Source: an uncultured Eggerthella sp.
Lineage (GTDB): Bacteria > Actinomycetota > Coriobacteriia > Coriobacteriales > Eggerthellaceae
Assembly: GCA_900546175.1 (NCBI GenBank)
Contig: URBX01000007.1
Span: 1-64,000 of the forward strand
DNA: 64,000 bases
Reading direction: 5' to 3'
Shown: positions 15,201 through 22,626 of the stretch, piece after piece
How the letters are laid out: the number at the start of each line of letters is the position of its first letter
How positions within the stretch are numbered: the first letter of the stretch is position 1
Notes under the pieces: generated by a model
Told to the model about the DNA's origin: nothing
The model's database searches: none
Seen by the model: the letters and a program-made list of their open reading frames with translations, nothing else
Program-made: the position numbers and the translations under genes

Positions 15201-18193
15201 ATAACCTTGCGTTATATGCACAATGGGTAGTTCCTACTAAGAACGTAACCTTTATATATAATAATGGAACTGATAACACGGTTATTAAAGTAGAAAAGGG
15301 ATCTAAGGTTTCCGAGATTCCTAATCCTACTCGTGAAGGCTTCATCTTTGGTGGTTGGTACACTAATGAAGGTTGCACAACAGCCTTTGACCCTAATGCG
15401 CCAATTACCAGCGACACAACAGTATATGCAAAATGGACCCCAACAAATATTCTTCCATATACCGTTAAATACGTAAATGTTGATACTGGTAGCGAAATTG
15501 CTCCTGCAAAAAATGCAAACGGAAAGATTGGCAGCCCAGTAGTTGAGTATGCAATTAGTATTGATGGTTATATTTCTGACGCATATAGCAAGTCTCTAAC
15601 AATTGTTAATCCAGATGAAAACGATGGCGCTAAAAACGAAATCGTTTTCAATTACAGAAGCACTTCTGCAACATCTGATTACAAGATTCAGTATGTAGAT
15701 GAAAACGGAAATGTACTCAAAGACACCGATTGGGCTAAGGCAACTAATAATCCATTCATTCCTCAATTGAATCAAACTATCATTCATGAGATTAATGAAA
15801 TGGGCTATAACGTTGATTTAAATCTTGTTCCAGTTACTTTGGTTGCTGGCACACAACCAGCTGCAAACATCATTACTATTAAGTGTACTCCTAAGCAGTA
15901 CACCATTAATTATGATTTGAATGGTGGCTCTTTCGCATCCGATGCAAATCATCCTGCAACTTATACCGTTAATGACTTTAAGAACGGTAAAACCATCACA
16001 ATTAGCAATCCAACTAAGGAAGGCTATACCTTTACAGGTTGGGTGCTTGGTGAAAACACGACAATTAACGGTGATGCTGCAACTGCTGGAACTAATGTAG
16101 GTAAAGATCTTGTATTAACAGCAGGAACTCATGGCAACTTGAATCTTACCGCTACTTGGAGCGCAGATGAGGGTTATTACAACTACGAACTCGTCTACAA
16201 CACTGCTGGTGGATCTGCAGTTGCTGGCGATAATGCAACTTCTACCATTGAAGTTCGCACCCACGACTTCACTGCAACTTCTGATGTTCCTACTAAAGAA
16301 GGCTATACCTTCACCGGTTGGGTTGATGAGGATAATAACCCTGTAGCAGCTGGCGCTACTGTAACTGCTACTATTGCTGAAGGTGCTGCAAAAGACACCA
16401 CAGCAACTCGCACCCTTACCGCTACTTGGAGCGCAGATGAGGGTTATTACAACTACGAACTCGTCTACAACACTGCTGGTGGATCTGCAGTTGCTGGCGA
16501 TAATGCAACTTCTACCATTGAAGTTCGCACCCACGACTTCACTGCAACTTCTGATGTTCCTACTAAAGAAGGCTATACCTTCACCGGTTGGGTTGATGAG
16601 GATAATAACCCTGTAGCAGCTGGCGCTACTGTAACTGCTACTATTGCTGAAGGTGCTGCAAAAGACACCACAGCAACTCGCACCCTTACCGCTACTTGGA
16701 GCGCAGATCCTGCCTACATCGTTTTCGAAGAGAACGGTGGTACAGAAGTTAGTGACATGGAGGGTACTACTGATGAAACCATCACTAATACCGACATGCC
16801 TACCACTACCCGCACTGGCTATACTTTCGCTGGTTGGTATGACAACGCTGACCTTACCGGCGATGCTGTAGTAAACCTTCCTGGTGCATATCCAGCAGGA
16901 ACCACTACTTACTATGCTAAGTGGACTGCAAACACTGATACAAAGTACACGGTTGAGTTCTACTATATGAACGCAGATGGTACTTATCCTGAAACGGCAA
17001 CAAACAGTGTTGAACGTACAGGTACTACCGATACCCCTGTTTCTGTAACTGATGCTGATAAGACTCCTGCTGATGGATATACTTATGATGAAACTGCAGC
17101 AAACATAGAGTCTGGCATTATTGCTGGTGATGGTAGCTTGGTATTGATGCTTTACTTCAAGGCTACTAATCCTCTGCTCGAGGTTACTAAGGAAACCACC
17201 AACGCTAATGAAGATGGCACTCCTTTCGGTCTCGGTGATGAGATTACCTATAAGGTAACTGTTGCTAATGCAGGTAACCTTACTGTTAAGAACATTGTTG
17301 TAACCGATGAACTTGCTGGTGTTAAGCTTACTGGTGGTGAAGAGACTATCGCATCTCTTGCTCCTGGTGAAAAGGCAGAACTCACATACAGCTATATTGT
17401 TACTGAAGCTGACATTTTGGCAGGTAAGGTTGTAAATAACGCTACTGCTTCTGGTGAAACTCCTGGTGGCGATCCAGAGATTATTCCTGGTACCACTGAA
17501 GATCCAACAGAAGATCCAAACGGCGCTGTAACCGTTGAAAAGACTGTTACTAACACTCCTGCTAACGGTACAAACTATCTCCCTGGTGAGACTATTGCTT
17601 ACCAGATTGTAGTAACCAACACTGGTAACTTGACAATTATCAATACTCAGGTTGTTGATCCTCTTACTGGTGACACATGGACAATCGATACTCTTGCTCC
17701 TGCAGAGTCTCGCACCTTTGAAGCAACTCATGTTGTTACTGAAGAAGAGGGAGCAGCTGGTAGCGTAACCAATGTTGCGACTGCAACTGGTACAACTCCA
17801 GACCCTAACAACCCAGAAACAACTAATGAGGATGAGGTAACCAGCACTACTGAACCTACCCCTGTTGTTCCTCCAACAGAGACTCCAGAGCCTACTACTC
17901 CTGCTGCTGAGCCAACCGTACTCGATCAGGTAGTAACCGCTCTTGCTGGTGAAAACATTGATGAAGAGGGTAACCCTCTTACTGGCTTCGACCACATTGG
18001 ATGTTGGGTACACTGGTACATCATTGTTGGCATTATCTTGACTGCAATCTATGGTGTTGGCGTTGTGGCTCGCCGCAAGAACTACACCAACAAGCTTGCT
18101 GATATTGACAACAACATTACTAATGGTGCAGCTCCTGGTGGAACACCAGAAAACGTAAATGATGGCGTTACGGTAAGCCCAGTAAACAACTAA
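12212..18193 (+). CDS. Giant secreted repeat surface protein (adhesin-like, 1993 aa)
   Basis: Probable cell-surface adhesin. A signal peptide (1 to about 38, ending FSAFA) is followed by an acidic low-complexity linker and a ZU5-like module ending EYALVG (about 220-370). InlB B/Flg_new-type repeats follow, with Gly-Tyr-Thr-Phe-x-Gly-Trp and ending x-Lys-Trp or Thr-Trp (about 640-680, 965-1075, 1230-1320, 1508-1571). A Cys/His-rich insert lies at about 575-640. Two 90-residue repeats (about 1312-1491) are identical in DNA. Two DUF11/DUF7507-like modules occur at about 1654-1873. The C-terminus has PLTGFDHIGCWVHWY, one membrane helix (about 1932-1952), RRK and a 40-residue tail, not a classic LPXTG. 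The frame opens at 12152, but that start precedes a hairpin and lacks a ribosome site; 12212 gives a proper signal peptide. Confidence 0.88.
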   Translation: MGTFEKLIDPKKYLPAKIIACIVTLTLVFGFVQFSAFAGNEEKAGSDVVSVESVESSADETENAPSVPDTDTSKANEATNTEADSATSTSAADETKDVVDVALSMTNAYITVKATGGVEQTVPTQATKVSASTTKDLEFVAYANEGYELSKVEATNADGAKVTLTNKGDGTYVVAKSDIKAGLKITVVAQKASAQDEKQATEPAATTEETQQEQAAPEPNAQEAVVTYPAFKNSTTVGGFLGLFGVNVTVTANEGVVPEGTKVVANAVSGSAGLEKAINTVEANGRSVVDTTVIDVKLVDASGTEVQPNGTVTVSFANNGVSGQHIDVFHVDNGEAEYVSASEATASNTVFATTHFSEYALVGSDSQQTYDPAAMKTVNVSFVYDNGSSAAPTYSPALPADAAGNIDFTYEVPAIEGFTVALGEGTPEGVELVTETDAETGIEKSILTYKGIVSGDSLDITVVYTGKQADINVYHLFQNADGSYPEKASDNLQVVKGYVGALSTVEAQKIEGFTAEDFDQIVVSETETNEVVINYARNTYYVTYNTEGGSYIPAKSALYGSDVEVYKGTAGSESVQTCGMEEHAHTAKPDPKAKNHKNETIGCYTSIKQGDSWKWVLTCGKEAHVHNSDCHSAEVPASYDPAPTKQGYTFAGWYSDPECTIPADTTISAISADAVVYAKWNPQEVSYTIVNLQEVWDNSTNSSYYAFKSSKSSSALVGSTVSATSDGDQTNYTYRVGDSVVVKADGSTVVYGYYDLTRYTLVFNLNKDNASISYDGKEYKGSEYTINNVVLGMDVSALWPSTDTSSSCPKINEPKSGDKKYFYIWGNNYLTKRFEVTADMLKANGGNQTLSGTTVTYKGTWTDDTSTLNVEYWLQNADGKGYTKSDTYSQTNLRTDTLDPKNIYGFTKVNTPSGYNGSSNTTKRFYYNRNSVELSFFNGDNSNPVKTETILFGADISGKYYKPNRPAGIDPEATFGGWYDNPACTGDPYTFTTMPANNLALYAQWVVPTKNVTFIYNNGTDNTVIKVEKGSKVSEIPNPTREGFIFGGWYTNEGCTTAFDPNAPITSDTTVYAKWTPTNILPYTVKYVNVDTGSEIAPAKNANGKIGSPVVEYAISIDGYISDAYSKSLTIVNPDENDGAKNEIVFNYRSTSATSDYKIQYVDENGNVLKDTDWAKATNNPFIPQLNQTIIHEINEMGYNVDLNLVPVTLVAGTQPAANIITIKCTPKQYTINYDLNGGSFASDANHPATYTVNDFKNGKTITISNPTKEGYTFTGWVLGENTTINGDAATAGTNVGKDLVLTAGTHGNLNLTATWSADEGYYNYELVYNTAGGSAVAGDNATSTIEVRTHDFTATSDVPTKEGYTFTGWVDEDNNPVAAGATVTATIAEGAAKDTTATRTLTATWSADEGYYNYELVYNTAGGSAVAGDNATSTIEVRTHDFTATSDVPTKEGYTFTGWVDEDNNPVAAGATVTATIAEGAAKDTTATRTLTATWSADPAYIVFEENGGTEVSDMEGTTDETITNTDMPTTTRTGYTFAGWYDNADLTGDAVVNLPGAYPAGTTTYYAKWTANTDTKYTVEFYYMNADGTYPETATNSVERTGTTDTPVSVTDADKTPADGYTYDETAANIESGIIAGDGSLVLMLYFKATNPLLEVTKETTNANEDGTPFGLGDEITYKVTVANAGNLTVKNIVVTDELAGVKLTGGEETIASLAPGEKAELTYSYIVTEADILAGKVVNNATASGETPGGDPEIIPGTTEDPTEDPNGAVTVEKTVTNTPANGTNYLPGETIAYQIVVTNTGNLTIINTQVVDPLTGDTWTIDTLAPAESRTFEATHVVTEEEGAAGSVTNVATATGTTPDPNNPETTNEDEVTSTTEPTPVVPPTETPEPTTPAAEPTVLDQVVTALAGENIDEEGNPLTGFDHIGCWVHWYIIVGIILTAIYGVGVVARRKNYTNKLADIDNNITNGAAPGGTPENVNDGVTVSPVNN
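16145..16708 (+). repeat. Exact 270-bp tandem duplication inside the surface-protein gene
   Basis: Copy 1 (16145-16414) and copy 2 (16415-16684) are identical base for base on reading, and 24 bases of a third copy follow (16685-16708). Each unit encodes 90 residues spanning one InlB-type repeat, so copy number changes keep the frame. Confidence 0.95.
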
Positions 18194-18214
18194 CAAGAAA
18201 GGAGAGTAAGCAAA

Positions 18215-18727
18215 ATGAAAAAGTCGAACGTTATTATTGCGATAATTGCCATTCTTGCTGCATGCTTCTTCTTGTGGCTTTGGTATTATCTCAAGTTCAA
18301 CTTTGTTGATAACCCATTAGACCTTGTATTGACCATTATTTGGTGGGCTCTGGTAGCAATCATCTGTGTTGCTATTCATAAGGTTGAAAAGACTCGACAA
18401 GAGCGCATCCGTACCTGCTTTGTTGGTGCGGGCGTCCTCTTCAATTCCGAAACTGGCGTTGTAGGGTTCGGTACTAGCAATAACGCTACTGAAAAGATTG
18501 AAGAGATCTTGAAGAACTTGGAGTACAACTTCAATCGCGAGATTCCACCTGCAGATGAATATGGCAATCCTGCAATTAACTACAAATATGTTGTTCGTTC
18601 GGTAAAGTTTGAGGAAGACAAAGACAACAACACTGAACCTGTTTGGGAAGGTGAAGTAGTAAATCTTGCAACTCAGGAAACTACTGCTTTTGAAAACAAG
18701 GAACAGCTTGTTAAGCTAATCGCTTAA
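18215..18727 (+). CDS. Small membrane protein behind the surface protein (170 aa)
   Basis: Family not recognised. Two hydrophobic helices (about 5-27 and 35-56) are followed by a soluble, probably cytoplasmic domain rich in charged residues (about 60-170). It starts 22 bases after the giant gene with a strong aagaaaggagagta site, so the two are almost certainly cotranscribed, and a terminator follows. It could assist export, anchoring or assembly of the surface protein; this is inferred from position only. Confidence 0.8.
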   Translation: MKKSNVIIAIIAILAACFFLWLWYYLKFNFVDNPLDLVLTIIWWALVAIICVAIHKVEKTRQERIRTCFVGAGVLFNSETGVVGFGTSNNATEKIEEILKNLEYNFNREIPPADEYGNPAINYKYVVRSVKFEEDKDNNTEPVWEGEVVNLATQETTAFENKEQLVKLIA

Positions 18728-18817
18728 GCTTTAAGAACGCTAAATAACAGAGGGCTAGTGAATAAAATGCACTCTGTTAACCAGCAACATATCGTGCAAG
18801 TTTCTTGTAACGTAACT

Positions 18818-18850
18818 AGTAAAGGCCTCATATGAGGCCTTTACTTTTTT
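18818..18850 (+). terminator. Terminator of the surface-protein operon
   Basis: A self-complementary stem, AGTAAAGGCCTCA pairing with TGAGGCCTTTACT around TA, lies at 18818-18845 and is followed by TTTTT. It could act in both directions. Confidence 0.9.
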
Positions 18851-18904
18851 GGAAGTTTCCTATCTATGCGGGGTTCTTTGCCATTCCTATACATATCACC
18901 CATC

Positions 18905-18926
18905 AAATGATACTCTAGTATCATTT
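18905..18926. promoter_or_regulatory. 22-bp perfect dyad, candidate operator
   Basis: AAATGATACT (18905-18914) and AGTATCATTT (18917-18926) are perfect 10-base arms around CT. It is not followed by a functional T-tract. Its position about 220 bases before the activase-like operon suggests a binding site for a dimeric regulator. Confidence 0.55.
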
Positions 18927-19144
18927 TTGTTCATTTTGTGAGCATCTTGCTAGAGGCTTTCGAAGAAAGAATAATTAGATACAATTTTCTAGGTAAATTT
19001 AACGTAAACTTTAGAATTTAGATTAGTAACATATAGTTGAGGACGTACGCTGAAACACGTATTCTCTAGCATTTGTTCTAAGAAAAAGTGGATTAGCGGA
19101 CTAGGTTTGTTCGCTTGTCCGGATTAATACCTAGGAAAACGCGC

Positions 19145-20137
19145 ATGAAAACCATTTCTCTGTTCTCTTCGGCAGAATATGCAAATATAAAAACAGTAGG
19201 AATACCACGGGCTCTTTTGTACTATCGTTATGTTCAAATGTGGACCACCTTCTTTGAAGGTCTTGGTTGTCAGGTTGTGGTCAGTAGAGAGACCGATAAA
19301 GAAATCTTAGAAATAGGAGACTCGCTTTCAATTGATGAAAGCTGTCTTGCCTCGAAAGTGTACATGGGTCACGTTCAAAGTCTCATTGGTAAATGTGACG
19401 CAATTTTTATTCCCTCAATCAACTGTATAAATAGGTTTGAACGATTCTGCACTAAGTTCCAATCGTTGCCAGACATGGTTGAAAATACCTTTAAAGAAGA
19501 TTTTCAAATCATTTCTTTTGCGGTTGATGAGATTCAGGAAAAGAATTCGCTTGAAAATGGTTTCATTCAGCTTGCGCAAAAATTTGGTCTCTCGTCAAAA
19601 GAAGCCAAAAGGGTTGTCAAGGATGCCTTTAAGGCACAAGAAATAGCTAACGAAAAATCAAACCAATCTCAGCAAAATCTTATAAAGAAATTATCAGCAC
19701 TTCCAAAAGAAGAGCGTCCTCTAGTAATCCTGGTTGTATCACATCCTTACCTAATCAAAGATTGGTATATAGGTGGAGTAGTGGCGGAAATCCTTGAAAA
19801 CATGGGAGTTGAAATCCTGTTTGCAAATGAAACCAACAGAAAAAAAGCCCGCGAAGAAAGCTACAAATTCTCAAATACCATGCCGTGGGTGGTAAACAGG
19901 GAACTTATTGGTTCAATCATGCTTCTCCAAAAAGATATTGATGGGATTGTCATAATGAGCGCGTTTCCTTGTGGTCCTGATTCTATGACTACCGATGCAA
20001 TCATGCGAAAAGTTCAGGGCACTCCAATCCTTAATGTAACTATCGACGCGCAAAGCGGAACAGCGGGTTTGGAAACACGCATTGAAAGCTTTGTGGATAT
20101 TCTTCGCTGTCAAAAGCAGGGAGGTTATGTTCGATGA
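19145..20137 (+). CDS. 2-hydroxyacyl-CoA dehydratase activase-related protein, DUF2229-like
   Basis: This resembles the DUF2229 portion of the large CoA-substrate activase-like proteins. It opens KTVGIPRALLYYRY (about 16-29), has a conserved DESCLASKVYMGHV with Cys67, an IPSINC segment, and a C-terminal FPCGPDS with a conserved Cys. These cysteines are probably iron-sulfur ligands. The product is 330 residues from the ATG at 19145, preceded by taggaaaa; an upstream TTG at 19115 is in frame but less convincing. First of three tightly packed genes; it overlaps the next by 4 bases. Substrate unknown. Confidence 0.8.
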   Translation: MKTISLFSSAEYANIKTVGIPRALLYYRYVQMWTTFFEGLGCQVVVSRETDKEILEIGDSLSIDESCLASKVYMGHVQSLIGKCDAIFIPSINCINRFERFCTKFQSLPDMVENTFKEDFQIISFAVDEIQEKNSLENGFIQLAQKFGLSSKEAKRVVKDAFKAQEIANEKSNQSQQNLIKKLSALPKEERPLVILVVSHPYLIKDWYIGGVVAEILENMGVEILFANETNRKKAREESYKFSNTMPWVVNRELIGSIMLLQKDIDGIVIMSAFPCGPDSMTTDAIMRKVQGTPILNVTIDAQSGTAGLETRIESFVDILRCQKQGGYVR

Positions 20138-21372
20138 GAGAAGAAAACTCAAACGAAACGCGTGCAAACTCACAAAAAAAAGTAAGTATTTTTTCTCTGG
20201 GATCAGATGAGGACATGCGAAGTGCCTCGATCATATTTAATCGTGGAGAGGCTATGGTAAAGTCTCTTCTGCCGAAGAAGGCTTCAAAAAACAAACACAG
20301 CCACATAAATACCGATATCAAAATCGCCTTTTTTCGCTATACCTACTATGATATTGCGTTTAAGTATTTTGTTGAGCATGTACTAGACGCAGAGTTTGTA
20401 AAACTTCCCGAACCAACAAAGAGATCGCTTGATTTAGGAAGCAAAAACAGCACGGACTTTGTTTGTGCGCCTTTTAAACATATTTTGGGCTCTTATATTG
20501 AAGCCCTTGAACGCGGCGCAACCGTTTTAGTGCAGTTTGCAGGTCCTTGCAGATTAGGCTATTACGGAGAATTGCAAGAATCCATTTTGCGCGACATGGG
20601 CTATAAGTTCTCTATGCTGAATTTTGCTGAGCTATCAGGCAAAAGCGCTCCGGAGTATATAAAAGAGTGTAAAAAAATCAATCCAGACCTCAATGTTCCT
20701 AAGGCGCTCAAAAATCTTATTACGCTTTTCCATATGGTCGAATTCCTTGATGAGGCTAACGACTTTTATCTAGCTAACGCAGGATTTGAAAAAGAGCCAG
20801 GTACCTTTGAAAAAGCTCGCCAATATTATTTTGACCTGATGAATGCTGTTGCATCCGAAAAAGACCTTCAGGAAGCACAGCATCTTGGTATGGAGGCAAT
20901 GCGTGCGGTGCCACTTGATAAACCTAATGAGCCTCTACGAGTAGGCTTGGTTGGCGAAATTTTTACCGCAATTGATCCTCCAAGCAATCTCAATATCAAC
21001 AAGAAGCTTATGGGTATGCGCGTTGAATTAGCCTGTGATGTTACGTTGACAAACCGATTCCTTCGCTATAGCGAAGAAAATCTCCGCGCAACAATTTCGG
21101 AATATGCGCACTATGACATGGGACCAACCTCAACCCTGACTATTGCAAGCACAAAAAAATTCGCCGAAAGCGGTTTTGATGGCATTATCCACATGAAATC
21201 AAGTGGTTGCACTCCTGAGATTGACGTAATTCCAACGCTTCAGCGTATTAATAGGGAAACGGGAGTTCCCATTTTGTACCTGAGCTACGATTCACAAACA
21301 AGCGATACTGGTCTAGACACACGCCTGGAGGCTTTCTACGACATGATTGCTATGAAGAAAGGACGTGTGTAG
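20134..21372 (+). CDS. 2-hydroxyacyl-CoA dehydratase-related protein (activase C-terminal part)
   Basis: This 412-residue product matches the C-terminal portion of long activase-like proteins. After a charged N-terminus it has KIAFFRYTYYDIAFKYFVEH, FVCAPFKHILGSYIEAL, FAGPCRLGYYGE and HMKSSGCTPEID. Three conserved Cys could bind a [4Fe-4S] cluster as in HgdA/HgdB-type dehydratases. The start overlaps the previous stop (ATGA), and the next gene begins at the base after its stop. An oxygen-sensitive iron-sulfur enzyme is likely; the reaction cannot be assigned. Confidence 0.8.
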   Translation: MREENSNETRANSQKKVSIFSLGSDEDMRSASIIFNRGEAMVKSLLPKKASKNKHSHINTDIKIAFFRYTYYDIAFKYFVEHVLDAEFVKLPEPTKRSLDLGSKNSTDFVCAPFKHILGSYIEALERGATVLVQFAGPCRLGYYGELQESILRDMGYKFSMLNFAELSGKSAPEYIKECKKINPDLNVPKALKNLITLFHMVEFLDEANDFYLANAGFEKEPGTFEKARQYYFDLMNAVASEKDLQEAQHLGMEAMRAVPLDKPNEPLRVGLVGEIFTAIDPPSNLNINKKLMGMRVELACDVTLTNRFLRYSEENLRATISEYAHYDMGPTSTLTIASTKKFAESGFDGIIHMKSSGCTPEIDVIPTLQRINRETGVPILYLSYDSQTSDTGLDTRLEAFYDMIAMKKGRV

Positions 21373-22335
21373 ATGAAGGCATATTTGGGAATCGATATTG
21401 GTTCTATTTCGACAAAAGGTGTACTTATTGACGAATGCCGGGACATCATTGCGCGTTCGTATTTATGGACCGAAGGTAATCCTACGGATGCCGCAAAACG
21501 AGTCATTAAGGACCTTCAAGGGCAAGTATCAGATGAAGTGGAGGTTGTTGCAGTAGGTACAACTGGAAGTGCTCGCAGGTTAGTGGGCGCAATGACCAAC
21601 GCAACAGTTATAAAAAACGAAATCACCGCACACGCGGTTGGCACAACGTTTTTACACCCAGACGTTCGAACTATTCTTGAAATTGGCGGCCAGGACTCAA
21701 AAATTATCTGCGTAGAGGGTGGCATTGCGGTGGATTATGCCATGAATACCCTTTGTGCAGCAGGTACGGGCTCGTTTCTTTCAAGCCAGGCGCATCGCTT
21801 AGGAGTTGAAGTTGAGGAATTTGGCCCTATTGCGCTTACTTCCAAAAAACCAGCAAATATTGCAGCACGTTGTACGGTGTTTGCGGAATCTGACTTGGTA
21901 CACAAAATCCAAGTAGGTTATTCGCGCGAAGACATTATTGCAGGCCTTTGTAGAGCGGTAGCAACCAATTACCTCAACAACGTTGGCAAAGGAAAGCGCA
22001 TTGCTGCACCCGTTGTTTTTCAAGGAGGCGTTTCTAAGAACATTGGCGTAGTTCGTGCATTCGAAAAAGAACTTGATATGGATGTCATTGTTGACCCAGA
22101 TGGTCATTTGATGGGCGCTTATGGTGTTGCGCTTCTTGCAGCAGACGAATATGCGCGTCGTGGCTGCGTAAATGAGTGCAACTTCGATTTCGAAGCTATG
22201 GAGAACTTCACGTTTACCACCAGAGAAGTGGAATGCCATAAGTGCGCTAACCATTGCGAAATCATTTGTGTGTATCGCGAGAACAAGCTCATTGACTCTT
22301 GGGGAAATAGATGTGAAAAGGGTGCTCTCACGTAG
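21373..22335 (+). CDS. BadF/BcrA/HgdC-type ATPase activator of dehydratases
   Basis: ASKHA-fold ATPase that, in known relatives, passes an electron with ATP hydrolysis to a 2-hydroxyacyl-CoA dehydratase. It has GIDIGSISTKGVLID (7-20), VGTTGSARR, EIGGQDSK (103-110) and CAAGTGSFL. Cys128 and Cys167 correspond to the cluster ligands of HgdC. The C-terminus adds CHKCANHC (288-295) and Cys314, the cysteine set that joins activase to DUF2229 in fused homologues. It is 320 residues with no gap after the preceding gene. Confidence 0.9.
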   Translation: MKAYLGIDIGSISTKGVLIDECRDIIARSYLWTEGNPTDAAKRVIKDLQGQVSDEVEVVAVGTTGSARRLVGAMTNATVIKNEITAHAVGTTFLHPDVRTILEIGGQDSKIICVEGGIAVDYAMNTLCAAGTGSFLSSQAHRLGVEVEEFGPIALTSKKPANIAARCTVFAESDLVHKIQVGYSREDIIAGLCRAVATNYLNNVGKGKRIAAPVVFQGGVSKNIGVVRAFEKELDMDVIVDPDGHLMGAYGVALLAADEYARRGCVNECNFDFEAMENFTFTTREVECHKCANHCEIICVYRENKLIDSWGNRCEKGALT

Positions 22336-22581
22336 ACGCGTTAAAGAGAGACACAGGACTCAAAAAAGGGGCGCTCAAAAATGCGCGCTCACGTCGGCGT
22401 GCGTCTTTTAATGCGCTACAACACTCAAAAGGGCAGGCCAAATAAAAGGCCAGGGCAAATACAACCACAGGACTCAAAAGAGCGCGTCAAAGGAGAAATG
22501 TACTCATAAACGGCCATACGCTCAATTTTGTCCATTAATAGTGTGCATAGTTTATAGTCCTTTAGGCATAATGTTAGGCTT
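22336..22581 (+). repeat. Intergenic spacer with degenerate short repeats
   Basis: CACAGGACTCAAAA occurs at about 22351 and again at about 22469, with further CTCAAAA copies between them. The segment GCGCTCACGTCGGCG (about 22385) resembles the end of the preceding gene, GCTCTCACGTAGACG (about 22324). No ORF is supported. Confidence 0.5.
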
Positions 22582-22626
22582 TTGTTAAAATTCCTATGTA
22601 TGTATTTGGACAAAAGAAGAGTTCAC

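Larger units (their letters stand above)
18728..19144. other. Intergenic region with terminator and dyad
   Basis: It holds the terminator at 18818, a perfect dyad at 18905, and near 19096-19135 several short complementary segments (CGGAC/GTCCG, CTAGG/CCTAG) that could fold over the ribosome site of the next operon. No ORF is supported. Confidence 0.5.

Noticed and set aside
11315..18193. Integrated phage or genomic island
   Set aside because: A recombinase next to a tRNA suggested it, but there are no attachment repeats of the tRNA end and no phage genes.
16115..18196. 693-codon open frame on the minus strand opposite the surface-protein gene
   Set aside because: It mirrors codon bias of the plus-strand repeats, includes the same tandem repeat, and has no credible ribosome site or family.
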